Assembly (NCBI GenBank): GCA_025499705.1
Contig: JAFMVE010000001.1
Coordinates: 124,001 to 188,000, forward strand
Length of the DNA stretch: 64,000 nucleotides
Reading direction: 5' to 3'
Origin: Carboxylicivirga caseinilyticus
Lineage (GTDB): Bacteria > Bacteroidota > Bacteroidia > Bacteroidales > Marinilabiliaceae
Shown here: positions 18,949 to 28,800 of the stretch, piece by piece
Position numbering within the stretch: position 1 is the stretch's first letter
Layout: the number at the start of each line of letters is the position of its first letter
Program-made: the position numbers and the translations under genes
The notes under the pieces: generated by a model
Database searches by the model: none
Seen by the model: only the letters and a program-made list of their open reading frames with translations
Told to the model about the DNA's origin: nothing

Positions 18949-19065
18949 CTATCTAAGATAAGAACTTTCGTTGATGTATACCGCAAAAAAAGAAAGAGGC
19001 CATTATCAAAAGATAATTGCCTCAATCTTGCTAACCCGACAATCCGAAAATTACCGGTTATATCA

Positions 19066-20871
19066 TTATGCTTCTTGTTTCGAAGCGCGTTTACGTTCGT
19101 GTTCGAATAGTAAAATTTTACGCAATCTAATAGATTTTGGCGTAACTTCCACATATTCGTCGCCCTGAATATATTCTAATGCTTCTTCAAGGGTGAATTT
19201 AATAGGAGGAGCAAGTTTTACTTTATCATCCGCACCTGAAGAGCGCATGTTGCTCATTTTCTTTGCTTTGGTAACGTTTATTGTAAGGTCTCCTTCACGG
19301 TTATTTTCACCTACTACCTGACCCATGTAAACATCTTCACCCGGCTCAATAAAAAACTTACCACGATCCTGAAGCTTGTCCATACCGTAAGCAATAGAAG
19401 TGCCGGATTCGATAACGATCAACGAACCGTTGATACGTTTTTCGATCGCTCCTTTCCATGGTTGGAACTCAATAAAACGGTGGGCCATAATAGCTTCACC
19501 CTGAGTGGCTGTCAACATGTTACTTCTTAATCCAATAATACCGCGTGATGGAATATTGAATTCAAGGTGAACACGTTCGCCTTTTTTCTCCATAATTTTA
19601 AGTTCACCTTTGCGCTGAGTAACCATTTCAATGGCTTTACCAGAGTGTTCCTCAGGTAAATCGATTGTTAAATCTTCAATAGGCTCCAGCTTTTCGCCCA
19701 TGTCTTCTTTGATGATTACACGAGGCTGACCAACCTGTAGTTCATATCCTTCACGACGCATTGTTTCAATCAATACCGACAAATGAAGAACTCCTCGTCC
19801 GTATACGTTCCATGCATCAGCTGATTCTGTATCCTCAACACGTAAAGCCAGGTTTTTCTCTAATTCTTTTGTCAGACGATCTTTGATATGACGTGAAGTA
19901 ACCATTTTACCTTCTTTTCCAAAGAAAGGTGAGTTGTTGATCGTGAACAACATACTCATTGTTGGTTCGTCAATGGCTATTGGTTCCAATGGTTCCGGAT
20001 TTTCAAAATCAGCAATGGTGTCTCCAATATCAAATCCCTCAATACCAACTAAGGCACATAACTCACCGCATGAAACCTGGTCAACTTTAGTTCGTCCAAG
20101 TCCATCAAATACATTCAATTCTTTGATGCGAGTACGGGTAATACTTCCATCGCGTTTAACCAAACTAACATCCTGATTTACTTTTAGGTCACCGCGGTGT
20201 AAACGACCAATGGCAATTCGGCCCAAATACTTAGAGTGGTCTAATGAAGTAATCTGTAACTGAGGTGTACCTTTATTGTACTCCGGTGCAGGAATGTGCT
20301 CGATGATAGCATCGAAGATAGCATGAATGTTATCTGTTTTTTCTTTCCAATCGGTGCTCATCCAGTTTTCTTTTGCTGAACCGTAAACAGATGGAAAATC
20401 AAGCTGTTCTTCGGTAGCATCTAAAGAAAACATTAAATCAAATACTGATTCGTGAACTTCTTCTGGGCGACAGTTTGGTTTATCAACCTTATTGATCACA
20501 ACAATAGGTTTTAATCCCAATGCAATAGCTTTCTGTAGCACAAATCTTGTTTGTGGCATTGGACCTTCAAAGGCATCCACAAGCAAAAGAACTCCGTCGG
20601 CCATGTTTAAAACACGCTCAACTTCTCCTCCAAAATCACTGTGACCCGGTGTATCAATAATATTGATTTTTACATCGTTCCACATAACGGACACGTTCTT
20701 CGACAGAATTGTGATGCCTCGCTCACGTTCAAGGTCGTTGTTGTCCATGATAAGTTCACCCATTTCCTGGTGATCCTTAAATAGCTTTCCTGCCATTAAC
20801 ATCTTGTCTACCAGTGTGGTCTTACCGTGGTCAACGTGCGCGATAATGGCTACATTTCTAATCTCTTGCAT
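19066..20871 (-). CDS. typA: Translational GTPase TypA/BipA
   Basis: 601 residues from the ATG at 20871; a TTG at 20895 would add eight residues, but it lies across the -7 box at 20893-20900, so the ATG is chosen. GTPase motifs are [14 protein letters not shown] (G1), RGITI (G2), DTPGH (G3), NKVDK (G4) and the following GSA (G5). The C-terminal BipA-specific domain includes [20 protein letters not shown] and [19 protein letters not shown]. TypA is an EF-G-like ribosome-associated GTPase needed for stress and low-temperature growth and 50S assembly. It is preceded by a clean TACCTTTG promoter box. Confidence 0.97.
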   Translation of the reverse strand: MQEIRNVAIIAHVDHGKTTLVDKMLMAGKLFKDHQEMGELIMDNNDLERERGITILSKNVSVMWNDVKINIIDTPGHSDFGGEVERVLNMADGVLLLVDAFEGPMPQTRFVLQKAIALGLKPIVVINKVDKPNCRPEEVHESVFDLMFSLDATEEQLDFPSVYGSAKENWMSTDWKEKTDNIHAIFDAIIEHIPAPEYNKGTPQLQITSLDHSKYLGRIAIGRLHRGDLKVNQDVSLVKRDGSITRTRIKELNVFDGLGRTKVDQVSCGELCALVGIEGFDIGDTIADFENPEPLEPIAIDEPTMSMLFTINNSPFFGKEGKMVTSRHIKDRLTKELEKNLALRVEDTESADAWNVYGRGVLHLSVLIETMRREGYELQVGQPRVIIKEDMGEKLEPIEDLTIDLPEEHSGKAIEMVTQRKGELKIMEKKGERVHLEFNIPSRGIIGLRSNMLTATQGEAIMAHRFIEFQPWKGAIEKRINGSLIVIESGTSIAYGMDKLQDRGKFFIEPGEDVYMGQVVGENNREGDLTINVTKAKKMSNMRSSGADDKVKLAPPIKFTLEEALEYIQGDEYVEVTPKSIRLRKILLFEHERKRASKQEA

Positions 20872-20892
20872 ATATAAAATCCAAATGAGCCG

Positions 20893-20900
20893 CAAAGGTA
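20893..20900 (-). promoter_or_regulatory. -7 box TACCTTTG of typA
   Basis: An exact TAnnTTTG match on the minus strand, 21 bases upstream of the ATG at 20871. It has the same sequence as the box in front of cmk. Confidence 0.6.
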
Positions 20901-21035
20901 CGCCTTATTTTTGTGATTAGTAAGTCTATAGTATAAAAAACCTATTAATTATCATTAAAAAAGGATTACATTTTAGAAAGGTTTCAGATAGTAACAGTTT
21001 CTTTATTGATTTATAAATTACTTACTGTAGCTGAT

Positions 21036-21056
21036 CCCTTGCTATACAAGGGTTTT
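21036..21056 (+). other. Terminator-like hairpin in the divergent typA / hypothetical-gene region
   Basis: CCCTTG and CAAGGG surround a five-base loop and are followed by TTTT. It lies between two divergent genes, 54 bases before the ATG at 21110, so it cannot end an annotated plus-strand gene. It may be part of the leader of the downstream gene. Confidence 0.4.
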
Positions 21057-21109
21057 ATTTGCATATGTAAAAAAAAAGTACTTAATTAAAAGTATAAATC
21101 CGTATAGCT

Positions 21110-21562
21110 ATGAAAAATCCAATACTTGCACCAGAAGGAACCTTTTACCACACATGTGATAAACTTGCAAATAGTGATAGTAAAGCATTTTCAGCATATA
21201 TGTGGGAAAATGTTGATGGAAAACCAAGATTCAGATGGTACAAAAATGTAATAAATGTAATTGAGCTACTGTCGAAATATGATTTTCATTTTGACATTGA
21301 AAAATTACCCTTTAAAGATTTTGAAGATTATTTTGAATCGATTCATTGGGTTGAACAGCAAGATCGTGAATCGTTGGTTTACATTATGTCGCAAATGATA
21401 TCACCGGTTTCACAAAAAGTAAAGGATAAGGTTTTGGATTATTTGATCCATATGGAATATTATAATTCATGTGCTGTAATTCAAAAGCATTTAAGAGTGA
21501 ATACAGTTACTTCTTTAACTAACAAACAATTTCAAAAAGAAAGGCTTAAAGGTGTAAAATAA
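21110..21562 (+). CDS. Hypothetical protein, 150 residues
   Basis: I do not recognise this family. The protein has no signal peptide and no membrane segment. It is rich in aromatic and charged residues (FSAYMWENVDGKPRFRWYKN, FKDFEDYFESIHWVEQQDRE) and looks like a small all-alpha cytosolic protein. The ATG at 21110 is preceded by an AT-rich leader and a hairpin. It is divergent from typA and lies 222 bases before the esterase frame, with no evidence of co-transcription. Base composition matches its neighbours. It is probably real because the frame is long, uninterrupted and of typical codon use for the region. Confidence 0.7.
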   Translation: MKNPILAPEGTFYHTCDKLANSDSKAFSAYMWENVDGKPRFRWYKNVINVIELLSKYDFHFDIEKLPFKDFEDYFESIHWVEQQDRESLVYIMSQMISPVSQKVKDKVLDYLIHMEYYNSCAVIQKHLRVNTVTSLTNKQFQKERLKGVK

Positions 21563-21784
21563 TTAAGCAAGTCTTCTTTTCATTAAATCAGTACAATAGA
21601 TGATTTATCAATTATATGATGCCTGCCTTGTGTCTTTTGTATTTTTACAATTATCGTCTGTATAAATTTTAGAATCTTACAAAGTAACCAAGAATCCTGA
21701 TTGGTGTTGTTATATTTGTATTTCATAACCTAAGTTCAATGAAATTCAGATGTATAAAGTATTGCTAGCCTTTTTGTTTTCAGG

Positions 21785-22822
21785 ATGTTTTATTTGGCTT
21801 ATAGTCAGCCGGAGCAAATGGATATTGTTGTAGGTAAATCTTTTAAGTTCGACTCAAAGGTTTTACATCGTTCTGTTGATCTTTTTGTGACGAAGCCAGA
21901 GATTGGGCAACAAGAAACATATCCGCTTGCCATATTACTTGGTTCAGAAGAACATGATTTTCGGGCAGCTATTTTAAAGGATAAATTTATTTCTATAGGA
22001 GTTCAGTCTTTAGATCTAAAGAAAGAGTTTCTTAAAGAGCAAAGTAGAGGTGTTTATCTGAAGTTTCTATTAAATGAACTTTTACCATATATTGAGAAGG
22101 AATTTAATGTTTCAAAGGTTCGATTAATTACCGGACATTCACTGGCTGGTGCAATGGTCATTGATTGTTTTCTTAAACATCCTGAATCGTTTTCCATTTA
22201 TCTTGCAACTAGTCCGCTACTTCAATTGATTGATTATCATCAGCTGGATTCTGTTCAATTTGTAAATCCTAAGGCTCTATATTTTTCAATTGGACGGAAT
22301 GAAAACTATCCTCAGCTTGAACAGGCTAACCATGATTTTCATTTTCTATTAGATTCAATTTATGTTCAAAATCTCAAGTGGAAGTTTGATGTTTTAAAAG
22401 ATGAAAATCACATTACCAATGAATATACAGGCTTTAGTAGAGGATATAGTTTTTATCAGTCATTCAGTTCAATACCTGATAGTGTTCTAAGTTCCAGTCT
22501 GGATACCATAAATTTGTATATAGCTAAAGTAAAAGATCAGTTAGGTATTTCTATTGTATTGGATGAAAGTGTTATAATGTCGCATTTGCTTCTGAATTTA
22601 TCAAACAAATCTTACGAGACTGTTGCTGAAACGATGAAATATATTTCCCAAAATAATCCGGACTTAGTGCGTGCTGAACTGGATGTAATGTTGGAGATCG
22701 CCAAACAACTGCGCATTAAAGGAGGTAGAGAGATGGCATTTTATACCTATCAGTATATCTATGATATCACAGGAAGTGAGGTCGCACAAAAGAATATGCT
22801 GGAGTTAAAGCAAGGTTATTAA
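21785..22822 (+). CDS. Esterase (alpha/beta hydrolase, esterase D type), signal peptide apparently split by a frameshift
   Basis: 345 residues from the ATG at 21785. The fold is alpha/beta hydrolase of the putative esterase (EstD/IroE-like) family: nucleophile elbow LITGHSLAGAM, an acidic-residue region after YFSIGRNENYPQ, and a catalytic His candidate in DENHITNEY. Homologues of this type are usually exported. Here an ATG at 21750 starts MYKVLLAF, a good signal peptide beginning, but in another frame. One extra T in the run at 21771-21775 would join it to give a peptide ending LAYSQ just before PEQMDIVVGKSF. The copy as sequenced would therefore lack its export signal. The C-terminal 90 residues look like helical repeats. 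Confidence 0.75.
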   Translation: MFYLAYSQPEQMDIVVGKSFKFDSKVLHRSVDLFVTKPEIGQQETYPLAILLGSEEHDFRAAILKDKFISIGVQSLDLKKEFLKEQSRGVYLKFLLNELLPYIEKEFNVSKVRLITGHSLAGAMVIDCFLKHPESFSIYLATSPLLQLIDYHQLDSVQFVNPKALYFSIGRNENYPQLEQANHDFHFLLDSIYVQNLKWKFDVLKDENHITNEYTGFSRGYSFYQSFSSIPDSVLSSSLDTINLYIAKVKDQLGISIVLDESVIMSHLLLNLSNKSYETVAETMKYISQNNPDLVRAELDVMLEIAKQLRIKGGREMAFYTYQYIYDITGSEVAQKNMLELKQGY

Positions 22823-22997
22823 GCACATACTTTGTTGTCAGTTAAAATGGTTATTGTTACAAATTTGTATGATTTTCAAAGATAAGTAATACTCAACCAG
22901 GTTGAAGTATAGTGGTATGAATAGAATGGCATTACTTTTATAGGGTATTTGTTGAATAAACATATAAGTTATAGCAAACAAACTTTTATATTAGATT

Positions 22998-23702
22998 ATG
23001 CAAAACCAACTAATCATATTTAATGCTGCGGAACTATCTGCTATAGGGTTATCATTAAAAGTGGCCCTATACAGCACGCTGGTTGCTGTTCCGCTGGCTT
23101 TGATAGTTGGATATTTAATGGCGCGTAAAAATTTTAGTGGTAAGGCTATTATCGAAAGTATCATTCATCTTCCTTTGGTCATGCCGCCGGTCACAACAGG
23201 TTATCTGCTATTATTACTGCTGGGTACACGTGGAATTGCTGGTGAATGGTTATTTTCCACATTTGGTATTAAGCTGGCTTTTACTTTAAATGCAGCTATT
23301 ATTGCTTCAGTTATTGTATCATTCCCTTTAATTGTAAGATCTGTTCGTACTGCCATGGAGATGATTGATCCGGGACTGGAAGATGCGTCGCGAATATTGG
23401 GAGCAGGCCAGCTCAGAACTTTTTTTAAGGTGACCATTCCTCTGGCTCTGCCAGGCATTATTTCAGGAAGCATTTTAGGTTTTGCCCGCTCTTTAGGGGA
23501 GTTTGGTGCAACAATAACTTTTGCAGGTAATATAGCAGGTGAAACACGAACCTTACCGTTGGCTATTTATGCATACATGCAGGTTCCAGGCCAGGAGACT
23601 GCCACCATGCGATTGGTATTGGTTTCGGTAATTATCTCATTTATAGCTATGACAGGGTCGGAATGGTATATAAAGAAGCAAATTAAGGGTAAACGAAGAT
23701 AG
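22998..23702 (+). CDS. modB: Molybdate ABC transporter permease
   Basis: 234 residues with about five transmembrane helices. The family pattern includes PLVMPPVTTGYLLLLLLG near residues 54-71, AMEMIDPGLEDASRILGAG, and the coupling region LGFARSLGEFGATITFAG, which holds the EAA-like loop of ModB. It forms the membrane channel of the molybdate (or tungstate) importer with the ATPase encoded directly downstream, three bases after this stop codon. The periplasmic binding protein gene modA, normally just upstream, is absent from this window. Confidence 0.9.
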   Translation: MQNQLIIFNAAELSAIGLSLKVALYSTLVAVPLALIVGYLMARKNFSGKAIIESIIHLPLVMPPVTTGYLLLLLLGTRGIAGEWLFSTFGIKLAFTLNAAIIASVIVSFPLIVRSVRTAMEMIDPGLEDASRILGAGQLRTFFKVTIPLALPGIISGSILGFARSLGEFGATITFAGNIAGETRTLPLAIYAYMQVPGQETATMRLVLVSVIISFIAMTGSEWYIKKQIKGKRR

Positions 23703-23705
23703 ACT

Positions 23706-24788
23706 ATGATTGAGGTAGATTTTACTTTGAAGCGTGATAACTTTGATGTTAGCATAAAAGAAGACTTTCATGTTGGCATTACGGGTATCTTCGGCCCAAG
23801 TGGTTCAGGTAAAACATCCCTGTTACAAGCAATTGCAGGTCTGGCTAAGCCAGAGAATGGCAGGATTTGTATTCAGGGAACCGAGGTATATAATTCAGAA
23901 AACGGGGTCAATGTTTCTGTTCAGAAAAGAAATATTGGCTATGTTTTTCAGGAAGGCAGGTTGTTCCCTCATATGACCATTGAAAAAAACCTTCTTTATG
24001 GCATGAAACGATATGGATCCAAACATCTGGGTTTCGATCAGGTTGTAGATCTTTTAAATCTCCGCCATTTACTGAAAAGCAAACCTTCAATGGTATCAGG
24101 TGGTGAAAGACAGCGAACTGCTTTAGGAAGGGCTCTTTTATCCAACCCTAAAATTCTTTTATTGGATGAACCATTTTCGGCTGTTGATGTACGCCTGAGA
24201 AGTCAGATATTACCTTTTTTATTGAAGATTCATCGTAAAGTAAAAATTCCAATCTTGGTTGTCAGTCATGATTTACCTGATTTGCTGAAACTCACCGATC
24301 GTTTGTGTCTGGTTCAGGATGGCAGATGCATTGGTCATGCTGATTACCATGATCTTTTACATTCTGTATCAGCCCTTGAGATGTTTGGTAAAAATTCAAT
24401 TATGAACTCCATTACCATGGAAGTGAAAGATATTGATCCGGATAAAGGATTAACAATTTTGTCAGCCAATGGGGAAGAAAACAGTATTAGAGTAAAGTGC
24501 GAGAAAAGTCAACATATTTATAAATTAGGTGAAGAATTGAAGATATTCATCAGTTCTGATGACATTGCATTGTCACGCGAAAAATTGAAAGATGTTACTA
24601 TTCAAAATCAGTTGCGAGGTAAAATTATTGATATCATTGATAGAGGAGCAACCACTCTCTGTATGGTGGATGTTGGATTTCAACTGGTAGTGGAAATAAC
24701 AGCCGAGTCGGGTAAGCGAATGTCAATTGAAAAGGAAAGTGTTGTATGGTGTCTTTTCAAATCTGTTGCGATTGATGTGGCAGGATAA
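23706..24788 (+). CDS. modC: Molybdate ABC transporter ATP-binding protein
   Basis: 360 residues. The ABC ATPase domain covers about residues 1-225: Walker A GPSGSGKTSLLQ, Q-loop YVFQEGRLFPHM, signature VSGGERQRTALGRALL, Walker B ILLLDEPFSAVD and switch His VVSHD. The C-terminal part (about 290-355) is a molybdate-binding TOBE domain, as in typical ModC. With ModB it drives high-affinity molybdate import for molybdenum cofactor enzymes. It begins three bases after modB and is followed after nine bases by the MepA-like peptidase gene, so the three probably share one transcript. Confidence 0.92.
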   Translation: MIEVDFTLKRDNFDVSIKEDFHVGITGIFGPSGSGKTSLLQAIAGLAKPENGRICIQGTEVYNSENGVNVSVQKRNIGYVFQEGRLFPHMTIEKNLLYGMKRYGSKHLGFDQVVDLLNLRHLLKSKPSMVSGGERQRTALGRALLSNPKILLLDEPFSAVDVRLRSQILPFLLKIHRKVKIPILVVSHDLPDLLKLTDRLCLVQDGRCIGHADYHDLLHSVSALEMFGKNSIMNSITMEVKDIDPDKGLTILSANGEENSIRVKCEKSQHIYKLGEELKIFISSDDIALSREKLKDVTIQNQLRGKIIDIIDRGATTLCMVDVGFQLVVEITAESGKRMSIEKESVVWCLFKSVAIDVAG

Positions 24789-24797
24789 TATTGAATC

Positions 24798-25604
24798 ATG
24801 AAAACTGTACTAAAATTTTTGCTTCATTTCATTCTGTTTGGGTTACTAACCATACTCACGCAAATTGGTGGAATCGTTTATTTGGTCTCACTATTTATTG
24901 CCAAAAAAATTAAAAAGAGAGTCTGGTATAAAACTTCGGGCGTCTTTATTCTGACATATACTGTTTTTACCTTTTTGTTTGTTCCTCTTTTTGCATCGTT
25001 GAATGGTCGGCAACGTGTTATAAGTACATCAAATGTAGAAGCTGTAAATTTGTTAACCGTATGGCTGAATCGTAATTATGTCACAGTTGATATGAATAAA
25101 TGTATTTCTGAAGTTTCTTTAGAATTAACTAAGTTAAATCCTGACATAAAATTACGTTATCTGGATGCCTGTTTTCCTTTTTTTGATGGATTTCCACTAT
25201 TGCCTCATTTAAGTCATAATGATGGCAAAAAGATAGATTTTAGCCTGATTTATGAAGACGGATCAGGAAAGATTATTAACAAAAGTAAATCGAACAGCGG
25301 ATACGGTGTTTTTGAAGATCCCAACACAAAAGAATATAATCAAGCCAATGTGTGTTTGAAACAAGGATATTTTCAATACGATTTTCCAAAATATCTTACT
25401 CTTGGCCAAAAGAATGCTGATTTGCATTTTTCTGAAAAAGGAACTTCAGATTTAATGCAGGCCATACTTTTAAATAGCAGGATTGAAAAGGTTTTTATAG
25501 AACCCCATTTAAAGAGTCGATTGGGTATTATTGATTCCAGGGTTCGGTTTCAGGGATGTAGATCGGTCAGGCATGATGACCATATTCACATTCAGATAAA
25601 ATAA
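24798..25604 (+). CDS. Membrane-anchored LAS-superfamily metallopeptidase, MepA (M74)-like
   Basis: 268 residues. Residues about 5-35 and 45-68 are hydrophobic and should anchor the protein in the inner membrane, with the rest periplasmic. The periplasmic domain shows His137, His140 and Asp147 (HLSHNDGKKID), and near the C terminus His259, His262 and His264 (HDDHIHIQI). These spacings match the active-site pattern of the E. coli murein endopeptidase MepA (zinc ligands His113, Asp120, His211; further His110, His206, His209), as I recall it. The likely role is cleavage of peptidoglycan cross-links. Overall similarity elsewhere is low, so the substrate is inferred. It lies nine bases after modC and is convergent with the zinc-ribbon gene. 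Confidence 0.7.
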   Translation: MKTVLKFLLHFILFGLLTILTQIGGIVYLVSLFIAKKIKKRVWYKTSGVFILTYTVFTFLFVPLFASLNGRQRVISTSNVEAVNLLTVWLNRNYVTVDMNKCISEVSLELTKLNPDIKLRYLDACFPFFDGFPLLPHLSHNDGKKIDFSLIYEDGSGKIINKSKSNSGYGVFEDPNTKEYNQANVCLKQGYFQYDFPKYLTLGQKNADLHFSEKGTSDLMQAILLNSRIEKVFIEPHLKSRLGIIDSRVRFQGCRSVRHDDHIHIQIK

Positions 25605-25607
25605 TTT

Positions 25608-25814
25608 TCAGTTTGATTTATTACCGTCTTCGTTATGGTAACGACAGGAGGTTGGCTGACCAATTGGAATAATCACAATTTCTTTTTTACAACTGGGGCA
25701 AACATAAATTTCGCAGCCCGTGCAACAAAAACAGTTACTGCAAGTTCGGTCTAAATCATTCTTATCGAACTCTGCATGGCAGTTCTCACAGGTTATTTTC
25801 TGTTTGTCATTCAT
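25608..25814 (-). CDS. Small zinc-ribbon protein
   Basis: 68 residues with nine Cys arranged as CENC, CSNC, FCCTGC and CPSC, plus SCRYH. Two or more zinc-binding knuckles are therefore likely. There is no signal peptide and no transmembrane segment, so it should be cytosolic. The function is unknown; similar small ribbons can bind nucleic acids or protein partners. It is convergent with the LAS peptidase gene (stop codons three bases apart) and begins just after the terminator of the 2504-residue peptidase gene. A TAACTTTA near-match to the -7 box lies immediately before its ATG, so it may have its own, nearly leaderless, transcript. Confidence 0.75.
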   Translation of the reverse strand: MNDKQKITCENCHAEFDKNDLDRTCSNCFCCTGCEIYVCPSCKKEIVIIPIGQPTSCRYHNEDGNKSN

Positions 25815-25827
25815 AAGGTAAAGTTAC

Positions 25828-25860
25828 AAAAAAGCACGACCCAGGCAGGATCGTGCTTTT
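25828..25860 (-). terminator. Terminator after the giant M4 peptidase gene
   Basis: AAAAGCACGA and TCGTGCTTTT form a ten-base stem with an 11-base loop, followed on the minus strand by a T run. It lies 20 bases past the stop codon. Confidence 0.85.
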
Positions 25861-25880
25861 ATTTTTAATTTGAGAATCTT

Positions 25881-28800
25881 TTATTTTTTAATCATACGAA
25901 CAAATGCACATTCATCATCAAATGTCATTTTAACCAGGTAAACTCCCGGTTTAAGAGCTGAAGCATTCATTTCCACTTCCAGTTCGTTAGATGTATATGC
26001 AATAATCATTTCAGTTCCATCTGACGATATAAGACTAATACTCTCTATTTGTCTTGGTTTATCCAGTTCAATAATAAATTGATCTTCTACAGGATTTGGT
26101 ATTAGCCTGAACTGATTTAGTGAGTAATTACCAATGCCTGTAGATATATCTTTTACGGTAATGATAAATGATTGAGAGACGGTTCCATTTCTACCATCAT
26201 CTGCAGTTACAGTAATGATGGTTGCTCCATTAGTTTCTGCATTGAATATGGCTATATCTCCTCCTGCATCATACGTAACGATGTTTTGCTTCGACATTGA
26301 TATTCTGTATGTAAGATTGTCTCCATCCGGATCGCTGAAATAAGAGGATAACAGTAATGTTATATCAGGTGAAGCCGGATTAAGTTCGATGTTTTGTAAA
26401 GCAGAAATTACTACTGGTCTGTTATTTTGCTGAACCAATACATCAAAGCTATCATATACCGGTTCCCAGTTATTGTCGGTGCAGGTGATTTCGATATTGG
26501 CAATGCCATTACTTATTGGTGTTAAGTGTAATTCATGACCATTATTCAAAACCGGGAAAACAATACTGTTGTCGGATGAGGTGACTGTATAATAAAGCTG
26601 ATCACCATCAGCATCAACAAAGACATTGTTCAAATCAATTACATCGTTATATGTTGAATAAATGATTTTATTGCCAATCGGGTTAGTAAGATATGGAGGC
26701 AGATTATTGAATATATGCAGTTGAACAACTGTAGATACCTCCGGATTTACCGGATCATTGCTTCTGATAACCACTTCTGCTTCATAATGACCTTCACCCA
26801 ATTCATAAGGTTCGATGCCAGCTAATAATGTGTTACTGTTACCGGCTTCAACAGTTCCATTTTCATGATCAATGGCAATCCAACCCGATTGCGAATTGAT
26901 AACATTCAGGTAAGTATCCATTATCGTTTCAAAGGCTTGTTTGCTGATATAGGAACTGCTTGTTCCTGCAAAAAGTAAATAATGTATACGTTTTACGTTT
27001 TGAAGGTTAGAAACTTTATCTTCATCGTAATTGGTATTGGTGTTGAAAGTATGCGATACGTTTTCATCATTTTCTATTATAATGAGATGATTCACCGATG
27101 GATCACCTGAATTATAAACTCTTTTGATGAATCCTTTAAAAGTTTTAACACCTTTTTTCATCGTAATGATTTCACCTTCAGCAACACCTAATCCGTCTGC
27201 ACCAAGACTTCCTGATGTGTAAAATTCACTTACATTATTCATGTCGGCAACCAGTATAAATAAACCATTTAGTTTAGTGGTGAAGTATTTACCACCAACA
27301 CCAAAGGCTGCACTTGTTTGAATTGTATTGTTTGAATAATAGATTCGATTAGCATAATTCGTGTTCAGATAGTTACCAACATCATACATGTCACTTCCAC
27401 CATCACTTATATAATAACTACTTGTTCCACCAGAGAAATCAAAACGGTTTGGAATAATGTTACTAATAGTATACCCATTATTAATTAAACTATCCTTTAT
27501 GGTTTCCAGTTCCACATTTGATGAATAAATATCGTCCTTGTATCTAACAGCTACATCATAATTTAAAGTATATCCACCCAGTAGATTATCAATTGTGATT
27601 GTTTCCGTTGAAAAAGCATCTTCATAACGTTTTTTAATATTAATTGTATCAGGGCTGATATTAATTACCGGTGGATTATATCCATACCCGCTAAGTTGCA
27701 AGGTGTCATACTCATTGGCCGTGTTGGACTGTAGTATTAAACAAGCATCATGGTTGCCGGTAGCTAGTGGAGCATACTTTACATTGAGTGTACGATATTC
27801 ACGCGGAGGAATTGTGTAAATGGTATCATCTACTGTAAAATACTCATGATCTGTGAAGATATTAGAAATCTCCAAATCTTTTGTTCCAGCATTGAAGACT
27901 GATGTTGAAATGGTTTTCTCAGTTCCGGTGAAAACATTGCCAAAATATAATGTGTCAGTCAGAAATTGCACTGAAGCAATTCCGGTTACATTTAATTGGG
28001 CTTCAACGGTTTTAACCGGATTAACAGGGTCGTTGGTAGTCATTCTAATTTCAGCGTTATACTGGCCTTCCAATAAACCGGCAGCATCGAAACGTACAGC
28101 CATAGCATGAGATTGATTTGCACCAATACTGTCGGTTGGGTAATTTTTAACCCATAGCCAGCTGTTTTTATTTGCCAGCCATCTAACCGCGTTTATTCCA
28201 AACGCAGTTAACGGATTAGAAGGGAAAATCTGTGTATTCACATTAGAAATAACAATTCTTCCATTTCCAAATTCTTTTACAGCAACCATTACATTTCCAT
28301 AATTGTCTTTAATGATTGCGTCATTTTCATCTTCGGTTATTATCGAATTGCTATAATCGGTATGATATTGTGTTATTCCATAGGTAATGGGATGATCGGA
28401 AATATCGGTGGTTAAACCTCCTGCATAGGAATTTTGTGAAATGGAAATACCAGTGCCTTCAAGTAAGGCATCAAATTGACCATTGTTGTACATTACATCG
28501 ATAAACAAACCATGACCAGCTTTAACCCATCTTTTTAAAAAATCGGCTCTGTTTGTGTTTAAAGAATAGTTGCCAGAATAGTATAGGACATCCGCATCCA
28601 GACTGGTTGTATCCAGATAACTGCTATACTGGGCAGTTGCACCATAACTCAACAAAGTACTAACAAAATTGGAGGCACTGCTACCTTCGTAGCACATTAT
28701 TGTATGGCCCAATAATTCAACATGATTGGTATCAGCTACCAAGCCTGTAATGGAGTTAAAATGTTCAATTTTGATGGAATCAATCGATAATGAACTTTGG

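Noticed and set aside
22823-22997. A hidden modA or molybdenum riboswitch before modB
   Set aside because: The gap is too short for modA and no stable multi-helix structure could be recognised by eye.
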